In this document: positions 47,801-60,925 of the stretch, in pieces | Layout of the letters: every line of letters begins with the position of its first letter | How positions within the stretch are numbered: position 1 is the first letter of the stretch | Assembly (NCBI GenBank): GCA_013399015.1 | Contig: VWZX01010907.1 | Location: forward strand, 1,184-65,183 | Direction: 5' to 3' | DNA: 64,000 bases | From: Galbula dea | Taxonomy: Eukaryota; Chordata; Aves; Piciformes; Galbulidae | Position numbers and translations under genes: made by a program | The notes under the pieces: model-generated | The model's database searches: none | What the model was told of the DNA's origin: nothing | What the model saw: only the letters and a program-made list of their open reading frames with translations

Positions 47801-48151
47801 GCCACAAAGATGATTAAGAGGATGGAATATCTTCCCTATGAGGAAAGGCTGAGGGAGCTAGGTCTCTTTAGCTTGGAGGAGACTAAGGGGGGACCTCATT
47901 TATGCTTTTAAATATGTGATGGGTGGGCATCAGGAGGATGGGATCAGGCTCTTCTCAGCAAAGCCCAGTGCAAAACAAGGGGCAATGGTTGTAAGCCGAA
48001 GCATAGGAGGTTCTGTGTGAATAAAAGGAAAAATTTTTTCACAGTGAGGGTGACGGAACACTGGAACAGACTGCCCAGAGAGGCTGTGGAATCTCCTTCT
48101 CTGGAGATATTCAAAACCCATCTGGACATGCTTCTGTGTGAGCTGGTCTAG
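44890..48151 (+). pseudogene. CR1 ORF2 pseudogene (endonuclease and reverse transcriptase)
   Basis: Domains appear in order. Endonuclease: ACSMGNKQEDLE, ITETWWDSSHD, GGVALYVREQ, a frameshift near 45180, then VYYRPPDQDEE. Two normally conserved motifs are altered: GDFN reads RDFH, and SDHE reads SRHE. The LTR sits at 45680-46174. The linker and RT follow: LVDEDWVREQ, HPQVLRKLVEV, QHGFTKGKSCLTNL, YLDFSKAFDTVSH, SSGVPQGSVLGPV, a stop at 47347, KFADDTKLGG, LRELGLFSLE, and a terminal LLCELV with its stop at 48149-48151. The stops, several frameshifts, altered endonuclease motifs and inserted LTR make it inactive. Confidence 0.88.
45680..46174 (+). mobile_element. Solo LTR nested in CR1 ORF2 (same family as 15358-16025)
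   Basis: It starts TGTTATGGTTTGGCTTAGAA, then CAGAATTAATTCTGTT, and ends CTCTAACCACCACA. A TATTATTAAAG polyadenylation-like signal lies near 46080. It is flanked by TTAGT (45675-45679) and TTGGT (46175-46179), a 5-bp target duplication with one mismatch. It interrupts the CR1 linker just after the endonuclease. At 495 bp it is shorter than its 668-bp relative. No retroviral coding sequence adjoins. Confidence 0.9.
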
Positions 48152-48231
48152 GGAATCCTGCTGTAGCTGGGGTTAAGACTTAATGATCTTTCCAGGTCCC
48201 TTCTAACTGCTAACATTCTGTGACTCTGTGA

Positions 48232-51200
48232 ACCCTCCTGTGCTCTGCCAGAGCTCAGTTTGTGGATAAAAGTAAGTCAAGCCATCATTTACAATCAGAA
48301 TTAAACTCAATCATACCTATTTCATTAATTTCGCAGTATGTAGTAAGGAAGGAAAAAGCCACAGGAACTAGCTCTTCTACCAATTCATTTTAATATGACA
48401 AGATCTAACACTGCAGCAGACCTCCTCTTGGACAGGAGACCAAGCTCTCCAGTTTGTGCTCAACGCACTCCAATACAAGTCAGAGGTAATGAGCTATCAC
48501 AGGTGAACTCTTCACTCAAAGCTTACAAAACATTGCTTTGTGTTTATTTGCTTTCATCACCCAGTGATGCCCATGGTGTGCAAGGGGACTGTTGACAGGA
48601 AAACAGGGCAAAAAGTCCCCATAGAGCATCAGGAATACCTGTAGGTCTCTGCAAGATACACAGTGTATATGTACATGTAGATAGGAGCATGCATGTAGAA
48701 GGGAGGGCTGGAGACTATGACAGTGAAACCATACACACACAGAGGCAACTGCAACTGCGAGCAGTGACTCTGCCTGGCACAAACCTTTCAGCAACTGGAA
48801 GCTCTTCAGGGCTGAGACCTAATTAGTAACACAAAAACTAACTGGGTATGAAAATCCACAAGTTCACAAGTTCCAAAACTCAACTGTCAGAAAGGTGCAG
48901 CAGGAGCAAGGGAAGCAAAAAGACCCAGGCCTTGCAAAGAAGCATTGGGAGACCTCCGATTTTCTCACACCCTCTTCTCCTTGTTGTGGGTCTGCTCAAC
49001 ATCCACAGGGTTGTCACTGGCCAGTGAGATAAGCGATTCGCAAGCAGTTACAGAGACCTAGGGAGGAACCTGCAAAGCTGATGACCTCTGCAAAAATCGA
49101 AGTACAGCCAGGTAGCTGAGAGCATGGCACAAAGGTCCTCCTTGCAAAGCCCTAAGCTCTCTTGCTGTTGGGTGAGCAGGATGCCATGAATGCCAAGGCA
49201 TCAACTTCCTACTCACTGAGAAAGAGAAGGGGCATTTGTTGCTCTCTTGCAATTCATAGCTTCCCAGCACAAAATAGGGAGGTGCTGCAGGAGCTGAATG
49301 GTTGAAGGCTGCTACAACTAGTGCAGAACAGCTACAGACAGTGAAAGGAAGAAAAGAAAGGACAGGTTTTCTGCAGAGAAAGCTCTGCACAATCCCTAAC
49401 TATAAAGTGGTCTCCAAGTGGCCAGGTCTGAAAAGGCAGCTATTTTTGGAACCAAGTGAAAAGTCAGACGTTGAACATCCACAACAGGAGTTGGACAACA
49501 GGTCAGAGTAATGACAATTCCCTACCTCTGGACATAATAGCTTTTCTACATAAAAACAATTTCATTGACACTAAGCAATGAAAAACACAGCCCTGAAGAG
49601 GTGTTGCCTCCACTGGAAAGATCAGAACTATCTTCATACATATTTCCTAACTTATTAGGGCACAAAATGTTATTAATTTGAAATTCCCAAAAATATACTT
49701 TAATGATGCTTGTAAAACCTAATACAACTGACAGACTATTAAACATTGTATCATGTTTTTGAAGACTGGCTTCAGGGCATGCTGATGTAGTTAACTGATC
49801 ACTGAACGAAAGCCTCAAAAAGTTTGCACAGACTTATTCACATATTTAGGCATGCTCTACTTGCTGCGCAGCAAGGTTAATAACAGACTTTCAGCACGGT
49901 GGTGTGCACTGGTGATACCTCACCTTTCTAAAGGAAGGTTCATTACGTAAACTCCCCAAACACATTAAGAATCTTTTCACAGTATTACTATGTATTATTT
50001 ATGATGAAGAAAGATCGATTCATTTTATCTACCCTGAGGCTAGAAAGTAGATGGGGGTGAGAAGGGAGTACTGTTCTCAACAGTGAAATTAATTGCAAGA
50101 ATCATCTGCCTACAGATATGAAAGGAAATGTGCTCTAGAGTTGCTTCAAACTGAGTGAGAAGGAAGGAAAATATTCAATATTTGGAATAATTTCTGCTAT
50201 AAACTTCAACATCCTTGTACGTTTTCAACAAATTCATGTTTGGATAAAGCACATTTGGGCTGTTGCAAATGCACAGGACATACCACCTAATTTCACCTGT
50301 ACATCCTTCACTTTCACTACATGATCCTATTTATGTTTTAGGCTGTTCTGTAGCACTAATTACCATAGTAACTGAGAACAGCACGATGAATAATAAGCTT
50401 ATTTATTCATCACAACACCCTTGTTAAGAGAAAAGTAATAACATCATTGTATCCCTTCATCATCTAAAAAAAGAAGTGCTGAGAGACAAAGCAGTTGGTC
50501 CAACCAAGGTCATGCAAGCATCACCTAGATTGTCTCAAAGCTGGACAATTTTGTCAAAGCTCCACTTTTCATCTCATGAGGCACTGGCCAGAGGTGACAG
50601 AATCTAGACAGTTGGGGTTTTTTGCAACAGAGAATCAGCAAACATCAGAAAACTACCTGTTTCTCCCCATTTTTTCCAGCTGGCAGCATCTTCATAGTGT
50701 GCCTGACATTTTTTCTGTTTTTCATCAGTATGTTTATCAGCTTTTCCAAAGACCTTGAAAATAACGAGTCTCTGATCCAGAAGTTAAAGTATCTCCACAG
50801 ACACAGTTCATCCACCATGTAGATTACAACTGAGAGACTGTATGCATTTTGAGGGACAAAGAGCTAACAATAAGATAACAAAGTTACCCCATTCTGCTCT
50901 CCAGAAATACCTATTTTCCAAGCGCTTTCCTCTAAGTCTGTCTGTCCTCAGACGGCCTACATGGACTATTGTTTCCATTTAGTTATTCACAATTGCACAG
51001 AAATCGTAGAAGAAAAACATTTTAATTTACCCAAATCCTTAGGCACTGCAAGCTGGTACTATTCCTTTCATTTCAGTCCAGCCCTTGCCAAGATGAGAAT
51101 CAGGTGTACGCACTCCCGGATGCATAAAGCCATAAAAAATGAAACTGAATGAAATGTGATATATGAGTCTTTAAGATGGTATGAACCAGCACCAGGGGAT

Positions 51201-54200
51201 CCACATTGATAAAAAGAGAATCTGCTCTGGTTGATCTCAACGGCACAGATCAAACAGGACAGCAGTTGTCCTGCCTCTCTTGGCAGCTGAGTGATCAGTG
51301 ATAGATACATATATGATACAACGGTTGCAACACATCATCCCACAGAATTTTCCTTAGAAATTGTCACTAGCCAGCCCGAGTAACAGAAGAGAATGGCAGA
51401 AAGGTCACCAACAGGAACATAACTAGATGTAGATGTTTACAGTTTTGGAGCAAAGACAGATCAGATAAAAACACCAACCTTTAGTGCTTACAGAAAACAG
51501 AGACAGACTCACATGCTGCTTGTTCCACCTTATGTCACCAGCTGTGCTGCTCCCTTCTTTTATCTGCGAATTTTAAAAGGTCCATGTTCCCTGGCTCCAA
51601 AGACCTTATTTTGGTCAAATATGACCAGGATAAGCTGCACTTTGTTCCAACAGCAAACACTACTAATCACCTGCAACATGCCAGCTCAGCAAACCACAGG
51701 TAGTTTCTTGCTGCTGAGTCAAAACAGTACAGCTAACACTCACCAGACAGTTTCACACCAGGTGCTTTACCAGTGAGAAACACTATTTGAAGTCAAAATA
51801 TACCACAGAAATGTGTCCATTTCAGGCAAGCAGGTAGCTTTCCTGCCCTCCCAGACCCTTGACAGTCTTCCTGGAGCCCAGGATGTGGCTGCCTGACCTG
51901 CTCTTCACTCACCCAACTCTCATACATCTACAGGCTTTTGACAAAGCCACTTGTCAAGTTGCCCATAATTACAGTTCCCAAATCTCCCAGGCTTTCTCCA
52001 GCCTGGCAGACCACAGGGCACCCCCAGGTGCAGCTCTGACCTCCTAGAAAAAAGTATGAAGGTACTCCTGACCACTTCTGTTGTTCACAAGTCCTAACAT
52101 TTCTCTTCCTGCATGAGGTGTGCACTTCCAGGATGAGAGACCTGACTGTGATCCCAAAACATTCCAAATCTGAAAATTTCCCAGCACAGGATAAAAAAGG
52201 TTCCTCCCAATTTTCAAATAAGCAAAATCTCCAGCGCTCAAAGCACCCTCCGCTATGGTGCTCATCTCTACAGCCCCCTCTGAGCACACACTTATAGGGC
52301 CATTAGCACTTCTTCAGTTTTTTGGTTGCCCTAAATTATGTCTGACTCTTTCCTAAATCCCAGGCCTAGAGGAATTAAAAGCCATTTTTTTCCACAACCA
52401 AGTGAGACACCCATTTGCCATTCAAACTGACATCAAGAGGAATTGAGGGTGGGAGGAGTGGTGTGAAAGAATTCTACCTCTCACTCCGTGACTAAAAGCA
52501 GCAACAGTAGTTACTTACGACAAGACATGAAAGATCAGGTGGTTTGGTGGTTGGTAAAGACAGATTTAGAAATTGCTTCCCTAATTTAAAGTGAGGTCAG
52601 AAGTTAAGTCACTATGGCAAAAATCCCACAACTTTACAGGAGGAGCTATGGGTGTTAAACTCATTTTCAATAACAACTTTTAAATGCAATGTAGCTTCTT
52701 TTAAAGAGATTTTAATTTATGGCAACATGGCAAAATCATGTGGCTTTCAAAATGCTGGGTGAGAGAGAGGCATGAAGCACCTGATCACTTCAATGACAAG
52801 TTTTGCTCTCCCATTAGAACTTTATGCTTCATCTGGCATTTATAAAATTTGCCTGATACCTGAAGAAAAACTTAATTAAAAGACTCTTCCCTCCCTCCCC
52901 TAAGGATTTGGTAATAAAATTAAAAAATACATCACACAAAACCAAAATAACTTAAAATAAAGCACAAATGCAGACATTTCTCACTGATACAAGTCAGTGA
53001 ATGATTGAGTAGGAATCAGCTTAGATTAGACTATTAAGACACCAGTCTGTAATTACAGGAGAGAGTGCTACATCTCTCTGAGGTCATTGTATGGGTTTTG
53101 ATAAAAGTAGGTCATCTGCCTATGAGCCCAAACAGAGGAGGAGAAACAGGAATCAATACTCAAATGTTTACAAATTGCGTATACAATGCAAAAAACTGAA
53201 AACTTAATTTCCAACTTACCTCAGGAAACAGAAGTCCTTCAAATAAGAAATTTAACTGTTGCAACTCTGCACTCCCATCTCAAACACCTCACCTGCTTAA
53301 CACTCTCTGCACTCACCCAGCAGTTTTCTGAGGACATGATTCTGCCACCCACATCAGTGAACAGCTACCTTCACACAGCTGCTCTCCTGAAATGTGTGAA
53401 GTGGGCAGTACAGGGGAGTAACGCCTCCTGTTTATCCAGAGAAAAGGTGTAACGATTCCAACTCCCAAGAGCTTATCTTCACAAGAGTGTGGAAGATAGC
53501 CAACTAATGTGCCTCCTCAAGGACAACTGCTATGTTATTTACTAATGCAGAAAAATCATGATCTTCATGTATTTTCAGTTTCTGAGAAGCACTACAGCAA
53601 CTCCAGGTCACAGCATTGAACATTCTGGTTTGCAGACTACACCCAAAGGAACTGGAACAAATCCAAAAGCTCCTTGCTTATTGAAAACTAATCATTCACC
53701 CTGTAACATTCTGTCAGCTAGTAATATTAATAATACCCTCACTTCCCGAATTTTGGGAACAGTCCAACTTTCACTGCAAATACGGATCACAAGCAGAGTT
53801 AGACCAAGCCTGAATTGCATACATATGGATGATTTCCTATTTTGTGATTTATCTCTCTGTCTTTAGACCACTAAAATCATCCAAAAGAGATTTAGCAAGG
53901 CTATACTGGATAAATAATTTCTTCCAATATTTTTCCAAACCATATTTTTCTACTCATGACTATAAACACTGCAGAAGCTCTAGTTCAGACAAGTTATGAA
54001 GTCTAACATTAGCTCCAGAAGTTAATGGGATGACACATGCTCTTGAGGTCAGTTGCACATTTGCATATCTGCACTACCCATCAACACAACCAATACAGAA
54101 CCTGGTGTCAGCAGCCACAAGCAGATCAACGCAGGCAGATCAACGTAATCTTTAGGTGCAGATGCCTTTGCTTCCCGTGCACCACCCTGAAAATATGTAA

Positions 54201-54939
54201 CTTGATGAAAAACAACACAACCTTCCCAAAACAGCTGCAACTAAACCAACTGGCTGTACCTCAATTAACCTGACCAGCTCCACATCATGACTTGAAGCCA
54301 CAGTAACACTTGGGAAAATTGCAGACTCATGGTGAGACAACAGACACCAGGAAAGGCTCTCAGCTCTCTCACTCATGCCCATGGACATGTCCATGAGAAA
54401 GACTAGAACACTCCTATGGATTTCTAGAATAAAGCCCCTAACAGAGTGCCTTATATGAATGAGCACCATTTGCAGACAAAAGTAGTCTTTCACCTAAACA
54501 ATGCAGTGTTCTTGAAGGTGCTGACAAGGTTAGCACCTCAGGTTAGCACCACTACAACCTTCTCTGGTGGGCTAATATAAGTAACAGCTCTGTGAGACTG
54601 CACTCAAAGCTTCAATGCTCATAGCTTCCCTGTTCTGGCAGCCTTCACAGAGACAGTACTCAATTCGAAGAGCCATTCACCTTCTGTAGATGCAAGAAGT
54701 TTATCAGACTTGTCAAGCTTTGCTAAGTTGTATTTAATTCTTTACAGTGAGTTTCAAAGTTCAGACTGACATCATTCATCATACTTCTGCCAGTCCAAGT
54801 CTGGCTGCTTTTGAAACATCCTTGTGTGAAAATATCCTCCATTTGACAGTACTTGTATACAGTTTTTTTGCTGTGTGAAGCAGTGCAAATACTCAGAAAG
54901 GACTGTGTTACACTACACTATAGCAAAACAGAGAAGACT
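48232..54939. other. Presumed RNF152 intron, CR1-free stretch
   Basis: 6.7 kb without a recognisable gene, CR1 or LTR. Open frames reach 119 codons near 52 kb, but overlap on both strands and carry no domain signature. Minor direct repeats occur near 54.12 and 54.53 kb. Confidence 0.45.
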
Positions 54940-55262
54940 GAGAAGGGTTCTTGCCAATGCTTATAAATCTCTAAAGGGCAAGAGTCAAGCAGGTGGGGCC
55001 AGACTCTTTTCATGAGTGCCTAGCAACAGGACAAGGGGCAACAGGCACCAACTGTAACATCTGAACATAAGGAAAACCTTATTTCCTTTGAGGATGACAG
55101 AGTTGGAACAGGCTGCAGAAGAGTCTCTTTCTCTGAAGACAATCAAAATCTGCCTGGATACATTCCTGTGCAGCTTGCTCTAGGCAAAACCTGCTTAAGC
55201 AGGGGGTTGGATTAGATGATCTCCAGAGGTCCCTCATAACCCCTACCATTCTGTGATTCTGA
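54940..55262 (+). mobile_element. CR1 3' end, older copy
   Basis: The ORF2 C-terminus (INAYKSLKG-like wording, then ATGQGATGTN-like decay) and 3' UTR GGTTGGATTAGATGATCTCC end in CATTCTGTGATTCTG. It is more diverged than the young copies and closest in wording to the 15.1-18.0-kb copy. Confidence 0.85.
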
Positions 55263-56313
55263 AAAAAATCAAAATGAAGCAAAGTGCTTTACCTCTTAAT
55301 TTTGGGCCTAGTTCTACAGTCCTTGCAATATCACAGCAGAAAAAACTTAGAAAACATAACTATCATAATATTGTTAATCCTCAAGACTTCAGCACAATCC
55401 TGATAGTACACAGCCATATTGAGTCCTAGGCTTACAGGATCATTGACAATCAATTAAGTGCTCAGTAAAACAGAAGCTGCAAGCCCCATTTTTCTGAAGA
55501 AAAGCCTGAGAACAGGAATTTCAGAAGCCCCAAAACCCAGTTAAGTACAACCCCTAAACTTCAGTCTCTGTCTTGCAAGCCAGTCTCATGATTCCTGCAT
55601 GCAAGTAAGACCTAACTAAAGAAATACAGTTTGAGGTGAGCAAATTCATTGGCAGCTTCAGATCAAATTAAGCAAATACTTTCTCCTTAAGTAAAAATGG
55701 TCATTTCCATTAAAATATTAGCTCATTTCAACTTTCATTTCAATTTTACTATTTTCATTCGGAAGGCGGAATTTATAAAAAGGAAAAGTATAAGGTAATC
55801 AAAGCTTTCTATACTGACTCTAGAACAACTTTTCTTCTGAGATGGTCAGCAACTGAGTGAGACAGAGTATCTCTTTTAGTCATACTGCTCTACTGTTGAA
55901 TGTGGAGCGCTTAAGTCTATTGATATACCATGATTTCTTTTCCATTCCCAGTCTAGCAAAAGCAAATGAGATAAATACACTCCATCTATCAGCAGTTGTT
56001 TCATACAACATGTTTTCAAACAATGTTATTCAGCCTTTTGGTTATTGGCTTAAAAAAATGACAACGTGGAGGCATTTTCAACAGACAAATCACATTTCAT
56101 GATATGATCAAAGGCCGAAGAGGACTACATGGTTGACAGGATTGCTATTATTTACAAGTGTTTCTTGCTAAGGATCTAGTTTTGAAAAGGCAGAGAGTTC
56201 AGGACCTTTTTGAAAAGGTTGTACCCATCCCAAAGGTCTCAAGAGTACATCCCAAAATTATTAATTGCTTTTGAAGACTTACATCAGATAAGCTTCACTT
56301 ATTTCCAATATGC
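55263..56313. other. Intronic spacer
   Basis: Nothing recognised. Confidence 0.45.
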
Positions 56314-56810
56314 ATTTCACCTCAAATACTGTGTTCAGTTTTGGGCCCCTCACTGCAAGAAGGACACAAAGATGCTGAAGCATATCCAAAGAAGAGCAAG
56401 GAAGGTGCTAAAGAGTCCAGAGTACAATTCTTAGGAGAAGCAGCTGAGGGAACTGGGGTTGTTCAGTCTGGAGAACAGGAGGCCCAGGGGAGAACTTAGC
56501 ACTCTCTACAACTACCTGAAAGGAGGTTGTAGCAAAGTTAGGGTCAGTTTATTCTCCCAAATAACAAGTTATAGGACAAGAGGAAATAGATTCAAGTTGT
56601 GCCAGGGAAGGTTTAGATTGGATATTAGGAAAAATTTCTATACTAAAAGGGTTATCCAGGGAAGAGGTTGAGTCACCATCCTTGAAGGCATTTAAACAAC
56701 ATGTAGATGTGGTTCTTTGTGACATGGTTTAGTGGTGGACTTGGCAGTCTTCAGTTTATGGTTGGACTGAATGATCTTAAAGGTCTTTTCCAACCCAAAT
56801 AATTCTATTC
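56314..56810 (+). mobile_element. CR1 3' end, older copy
   Basis: Decayed ORF2 C-terminus: LKYCVQFWAPHCKKDTKMLK, LREL-GLFSLENRRPRGELS, YNYLKGGCSKV and TRGNRFKLCQGRFRLDIRKN. The 3' UTR GACTGAATGATCTTAAAGG follows, with an AATTCTATTC tail. In-frame stops interrupt it. Confidence 0.88.
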
Positions 56811-58313
56811 CATGTAGCATCAAACAAAATAGCAGTTAGGAACCAAAGAGGTGCCTTATGGATTGCTAAAAGAAAGGGGGAAAGGCCAAAAGTCTGTGTT
56901 GCCACTCTAGAAAGTGTGGCATTAGAAGAGATGATCTAGGGAGACACTGTATGCATGCACACTGCTTTATGGATATATGTAGAATTTGACCAGTTTCTAC
57001 TCAGCTGAGGTCTTCATTCCTGTTTTGTATTGTATTATCTGTGTGCCTCACAGTGCTGCACCGAACACTGGAAACATCAGTGCATACAACCAAACTAATG
57101 CCAAAGGAGCCACACTGACTTAAGCCCGTTAAGATTTGGCTCACAGACATAAAACCAATGTTACAAAACAGAATCGAAAAATACCTCTTTTCTACTTTCA
57201 AGACAAGTTCTCAACTAGTATGAAAAAAAAATCAGCTCTAGACTCAGATTTGCACTGTACCGCAAACTACAATACCCCTTGCTTTCCAGCCAAAAGGTTT
57301 TCAGAATTATTTAGTTTAGTGACATCACTGATACTTTTTACAGTTGAGTCAGTGTTTTCATTACTTTTGCTTAAGTGACTTCGCTGACAATTGTCTTCAC
57401 TTTAATAATCACTGCTTTTGTTTTTTTAACAATCATAAAAATTAGCAAACTATTCCACTAAATCAAGAAATAAAGAAAAAATATTCATATTATGCCAAAT
57501 AACAGCATGGATTGGAAAAATAATTTTTTATTCTTTAAACCACTGCTTCATGTGCTCTGTACTTTTTAAGCAGTGAAGGCTCTGTCAGTTTCTTTTACAC
57601 TGAGTTTGCAGAATACTTGCCAGAGTGAGGTCTTTGCCAATAAACAGGGTCTTTAAGTGCCATGAAAATTTAAAAATAATGCAATTACCAATATAAGTAA
57701 TTAGAACTATTATTATTACTAATATTCATGGGTTTTGGTCTGAGCTCTCATTTTCTAGAGCATCTGCTTCTAGAAAAGAGTGAAGAGACCACCTGCCAGC
57801 AGGTGGCACTCCAGAATATAAAGCATTAAGCACCAGGGTCTGCAGGACCAAGAAAGGCAGCTCTGCTCGGCTGTCCTACTACCGTGCTTTAGCACCCTTC
57901 AGGTTTGGTTTGTTTTAGGATGACTGTCTCCACTTCCCCACTTCCAAACAGCAGAGACAAATGCTGCCAGTACCAGCTTTCAGCACCTCCTGGTGCTGGA
58001 TGGGATGCATCAGGAAGGTGAGATACACCTTGCACAATCACTTCTAAAAAATAGTAGGGTACTGGCACACCCAAAGCACTTGCCCCCTGACTGAGGGGAG
58101 AGCTCCCGCAGGGCAGGTAGAGCTGCTTTCCCACATTGTACATGGAGAGGTGGCAGCATCTTAACTGCCTTCCACCACTCTCCTACGCTCCTCAAAACAA
58201 GAAGCAAGCTGGAATACAGCTGCAACAAAGCTGGCTTTTATTGTTTTAAGACAGCACCACCAAAAAAACCCACACCCTATTGATTATAAAACCAATTTCC
58301 CTTCTGTTTTTCT

Positions 58314-58335
58314 TTGGTTGGTTGGTTGGTTGGTT
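58314..58335. repeat. (TTGG)n microsatellite
   Basis: Five and a half TTGG units. Confidence 0.95.
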
Positions 58336-59200
58336 TGGGTTTTTATTCAGCTATGCCCTACACATACATAACAGCTACAGTGTTCACCTACAATGTTAGG
58401 AAGCATCACTACTGATGGTTCCTCAAGGTGTGGAGGAGATTCACATGCTCCTCTGAGACTTCTGATTGCCTCAACACTTGTGCTTCTCCTGCAACTAAGT
58501 CAAATCAGCACTTCTTCCAATCAAACATGACTGTCAGAAAAGCCTCTGTCCAGTACTTCTGTCTGCCAGAAGCAATAAATTCACCTCACAGAGCTGTGGC
58601 TCAGCTGGTCTTTACAACTCTCATCCAACTGTAAGAGCAATCTCTTCTTTTGCTTTTGCTGGAAATCCTCCCAAATCTTTCAGACTTCAAAACGAGGCTA
58701 TTTAAAACAGTGTGCTTTTTGGGAGAGGTAGGAGGAGGCACCCTTAAACGTAGGAATATTGTGCTATTGTCTTAGAAAATGAAAATTTAAAGAAAAACTG
58801 TCAAAGCCAGTTGTGTTGTCCAACTCTAGGCACCAAGGATAGCAACCAACATTTCATGAGATAATTAATTTGCTCAGTTAACAAGGATGCAATTCCCACA
58901 TCACTGACCTCTGGAAAAGTTTAGGATTTCGAACAGTGAAGGTCATACAATTGGGGGGGGAAAAAAGCCTGCATTTTTATAAGAAGTCCTTATGAACTAC
59001 CTAAAATCTATACAGTGATGGAAAATAACAAGGCCTCTTGCAAAAATAAGTATTAACTGCTTAAACACTCCTTAAAGGCAAACTTGCACCTTGGGATCCA
59101 TCTGCTCTTGTGGAAACAGCAAAAAGTCAGAAAGTAATTTCCTTTCCTCTCCTGTATATGTCAGTAGATCACTGGCATTTTCGACTTTCCCTACCCTTCC

Positions 59201-59223
59201 ACACACACACACACACCCCCCCC
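59201..59223. repeat. (AC)8 plus C tract
   Basis: Eight AC units run directly into a stretch of C. Confidence 0.95.
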
Positions 59224-59295
59224 AAACTGACCCCAAACACAAACAGAAAAATGAAAAAGTTTCAGCTCATCTCTGTGGACATAGGAAACATACCA

Positions 59296-59999
59296 ATTGG
59301 GAAATGTGAGGCTGACGAGTGGCCCTGTAGAGAGGGATCTGGGAGTTTTGTTTGATGATAGGTTGAATATGAGCCAGGAATGTGCATTGGCGGCTATAAG
59401 GGCCAATAGGATTCTGGGGTGCATCAAGCACTCCATTGCTAGCCGATCGAGGGAAGTGCTGATCCCACTCTACTTGGCTCTGGTGCGGCCTCATCTGGAG
59501 TACTGTGTGCAGTTTTGGGCGCCACGGTACAAGAAGGACACAAGGTTGTTGGAGAGTGTCCAGAGGAGGGCCACAAGGATGGTGAAGGGAATGGAGGGGA
59601 AGTGTTATGTGGAAAGGCTGAAAACACTTGGTCTGTTCAGCCTGGAGGAGACTTAGGGGAGACCTTATAGCTGTCTATAACTTCCTCACCAGGGAGGGAG
59701 GGGTGGGTGCTGACCTCTTCTCTCTTGTGGATAGCGACAGGACGCGGGGAATGGCATGAAGCTGTGCCAGGGGAGATTTAGATTGAATATTCGTAGGAGC
59801 TTCTTTACCCAGATGGTGGTGGAGCATTGGAACAGGCTCCCCAGGGAGGCTGTCATAGCACCAGCTCTCACAGAATTTCAGAAGCACTTGGACAAGGCAC
59901 TTAAGCACATGGTGTGACTATGGAGTTGTCCTGTGCCTAAACATGAGTTGGACTAGATGATCCTAATGGGTCCCTTCGAACTCTGGCTATTCTGTGATT
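59296..59999 (+). mobile_element. CR1 3' end, distinct subfamily
   Basis: An open frame of about 119 codons reads GPVERDLGVLFDDRLNMSQE, CIKHSIASRSREVLIPLYLA, LVRPHLEYCVQFWAPRYKKD and RRATRMVKGMEGKCYVERLK. Shifted frames then carry the last part of ORF2. The 3' UTR GAGTTGGACTAGATGATCCT ends in ATTCTGTGATT. The GATCCTAATGGGTCCC wording of the 3' UTR separates it from the other subfamilies here. Confidence 0.9.
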
Positions 60000-60008
60000 A
60001 AACAATAT

Positions 60009-60580
60009 TGTCACCTGGGTGGAGGACAAGAAAGGCCTGCCTGGAGGGGGAAGTGTGAAGTACAGCAAGGATCCTGCTCCCCCCTGACCGGAGGCAAGGG
60101 CTGCCTCTTTGAAGACAAGGAAATTAACACTGGGAAGAGATAAGTTCTGTGAAGGTGGGACAACAACTTTTTCCTGAGTTAATTTTTCTGTGGCCACTCC
60201 ACCCATCTCCTAGATGTATAAAAAGGACTGTGGCATACTGGTCAGTGTGCATCCACTACGAAAGAACTTGGGACCCAGACCCGCTCTGCACATCATCCCT
60301 GGATTTGCACCCACCTCCCGAGAACTTCAGACCTGAGACCAGTCCTACAAAATTTCGATGGAAACAAGGGTGGTGATATCTCACTCTTCTTCCCTTCCAA
60401 TCTCTAATGCACTAGAGAGTAAAAGCTTTCCTAAGAACGCTCCTTGCCTGCAATTAAACTAAGAATCAGCCCTTTGGCATCATTTCACCTTAATTTACCC
60501 CAAGGGAATTTTCAAATCTTGCAGGACCCTCCGGCAATCAGGTCGCGACAGGTGTTACATGTAGCAGTACAACTGTAACA
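60009..60580 (+). mobile_element. LTR-like block of an endogenous retrovirus (probably solo)
   Basis: It starts TGTCACC and probably ends GTAACA. A strong TATAAAAA is at 60217-60224 and ATTAAA at 60453-60458. The flanks ATAT and ATAC could be a 4-bp target duplication with one mismatch. It abuts the 3' tail of the CR1 at 59296-59999. An alternative right end is near 60550 or 60559. No retroviral protein sequence follows. Confidence 0.5.
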
Positions 60581-60687
60581 ATACAGGCATAAGATCCTTT
60601 ATAAGAGAAAAAAACCCACTCATTAAACATTTTCATTCCCTTACATCTGATCGCATAATCTCTCTGAAGAAAGCAGTCACTGAAATC

Positions 60688-60925
60688 TCAGAATCACAGA
60701 ATGTTGGGACTTGGAAGAGACCTCGAAAGATCATCTAGTCCAACACCCCTGCCAGAGCAGGATTCCCTAGACCACGTCACACAGAAGTGCATCCAGACGG
60801 GTTTTGAATATCTCCATAGAAGGAGACCCCCCCAACCTCTCCGGGCAGTCTGTACCAGTGCTCTGGCACCCTCACTGGGAAAATTTTTTTTTCTTATATT
60901 CACACGGAACCTCCTATGCACAGGC
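60688..60925 (-). mobile_element. CR1 3' end, 5' truncated
   Basis: The tail TCAGAATCACAGAATG is at 60688. Inward lie the 3' UTR (CTCGAAAGATCATCTAGTCC) and ORF2 C-terminal codons. It is truncated about 240 bp from the 3' end and belongs to the young subfamily. Confidence 0.92.

Larger units (their letters stand above)
43284..48231 (+). mobile_element. Near full-length CR1 LINE (5' UTR, ORF1, ORF2, 3' tail) with nested solo LTR
   Basis: Excluding the 495-bp LTR, the element is about 4.45 kb, close to the roughly 4.5 kb of complete CR1. It has a GC-rich 5' UTR with a duplicated TATTTAAA-containing segment, a decayed ORF1, and ORF2 with endonuclease and reverse transcriptase. A 3' UTR follows, ending in ACATTCTGTGACTCTGTG. 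Stops and frameshifts in both ORFs show it is no longer autonomous. It lies in the presumed first intron of RNF152, antisense to the gene. The 5' boundary is estimated from where GC-rich sequence begins. Confidence 0.85.
56811..59295. other. Intronic spacer
   Basis: No gene was recognised. It contains the simple repeats listed at 58314-58335 and 59201-59223 and a G8 run near 58953. Confidence 0.45.

Noticed and set aside
51928..52287. 119-codon minus-strand frame with a WRFCLFENWEE-like stretch
   Set aside because: No family recognised and no exon signals that could be defended.
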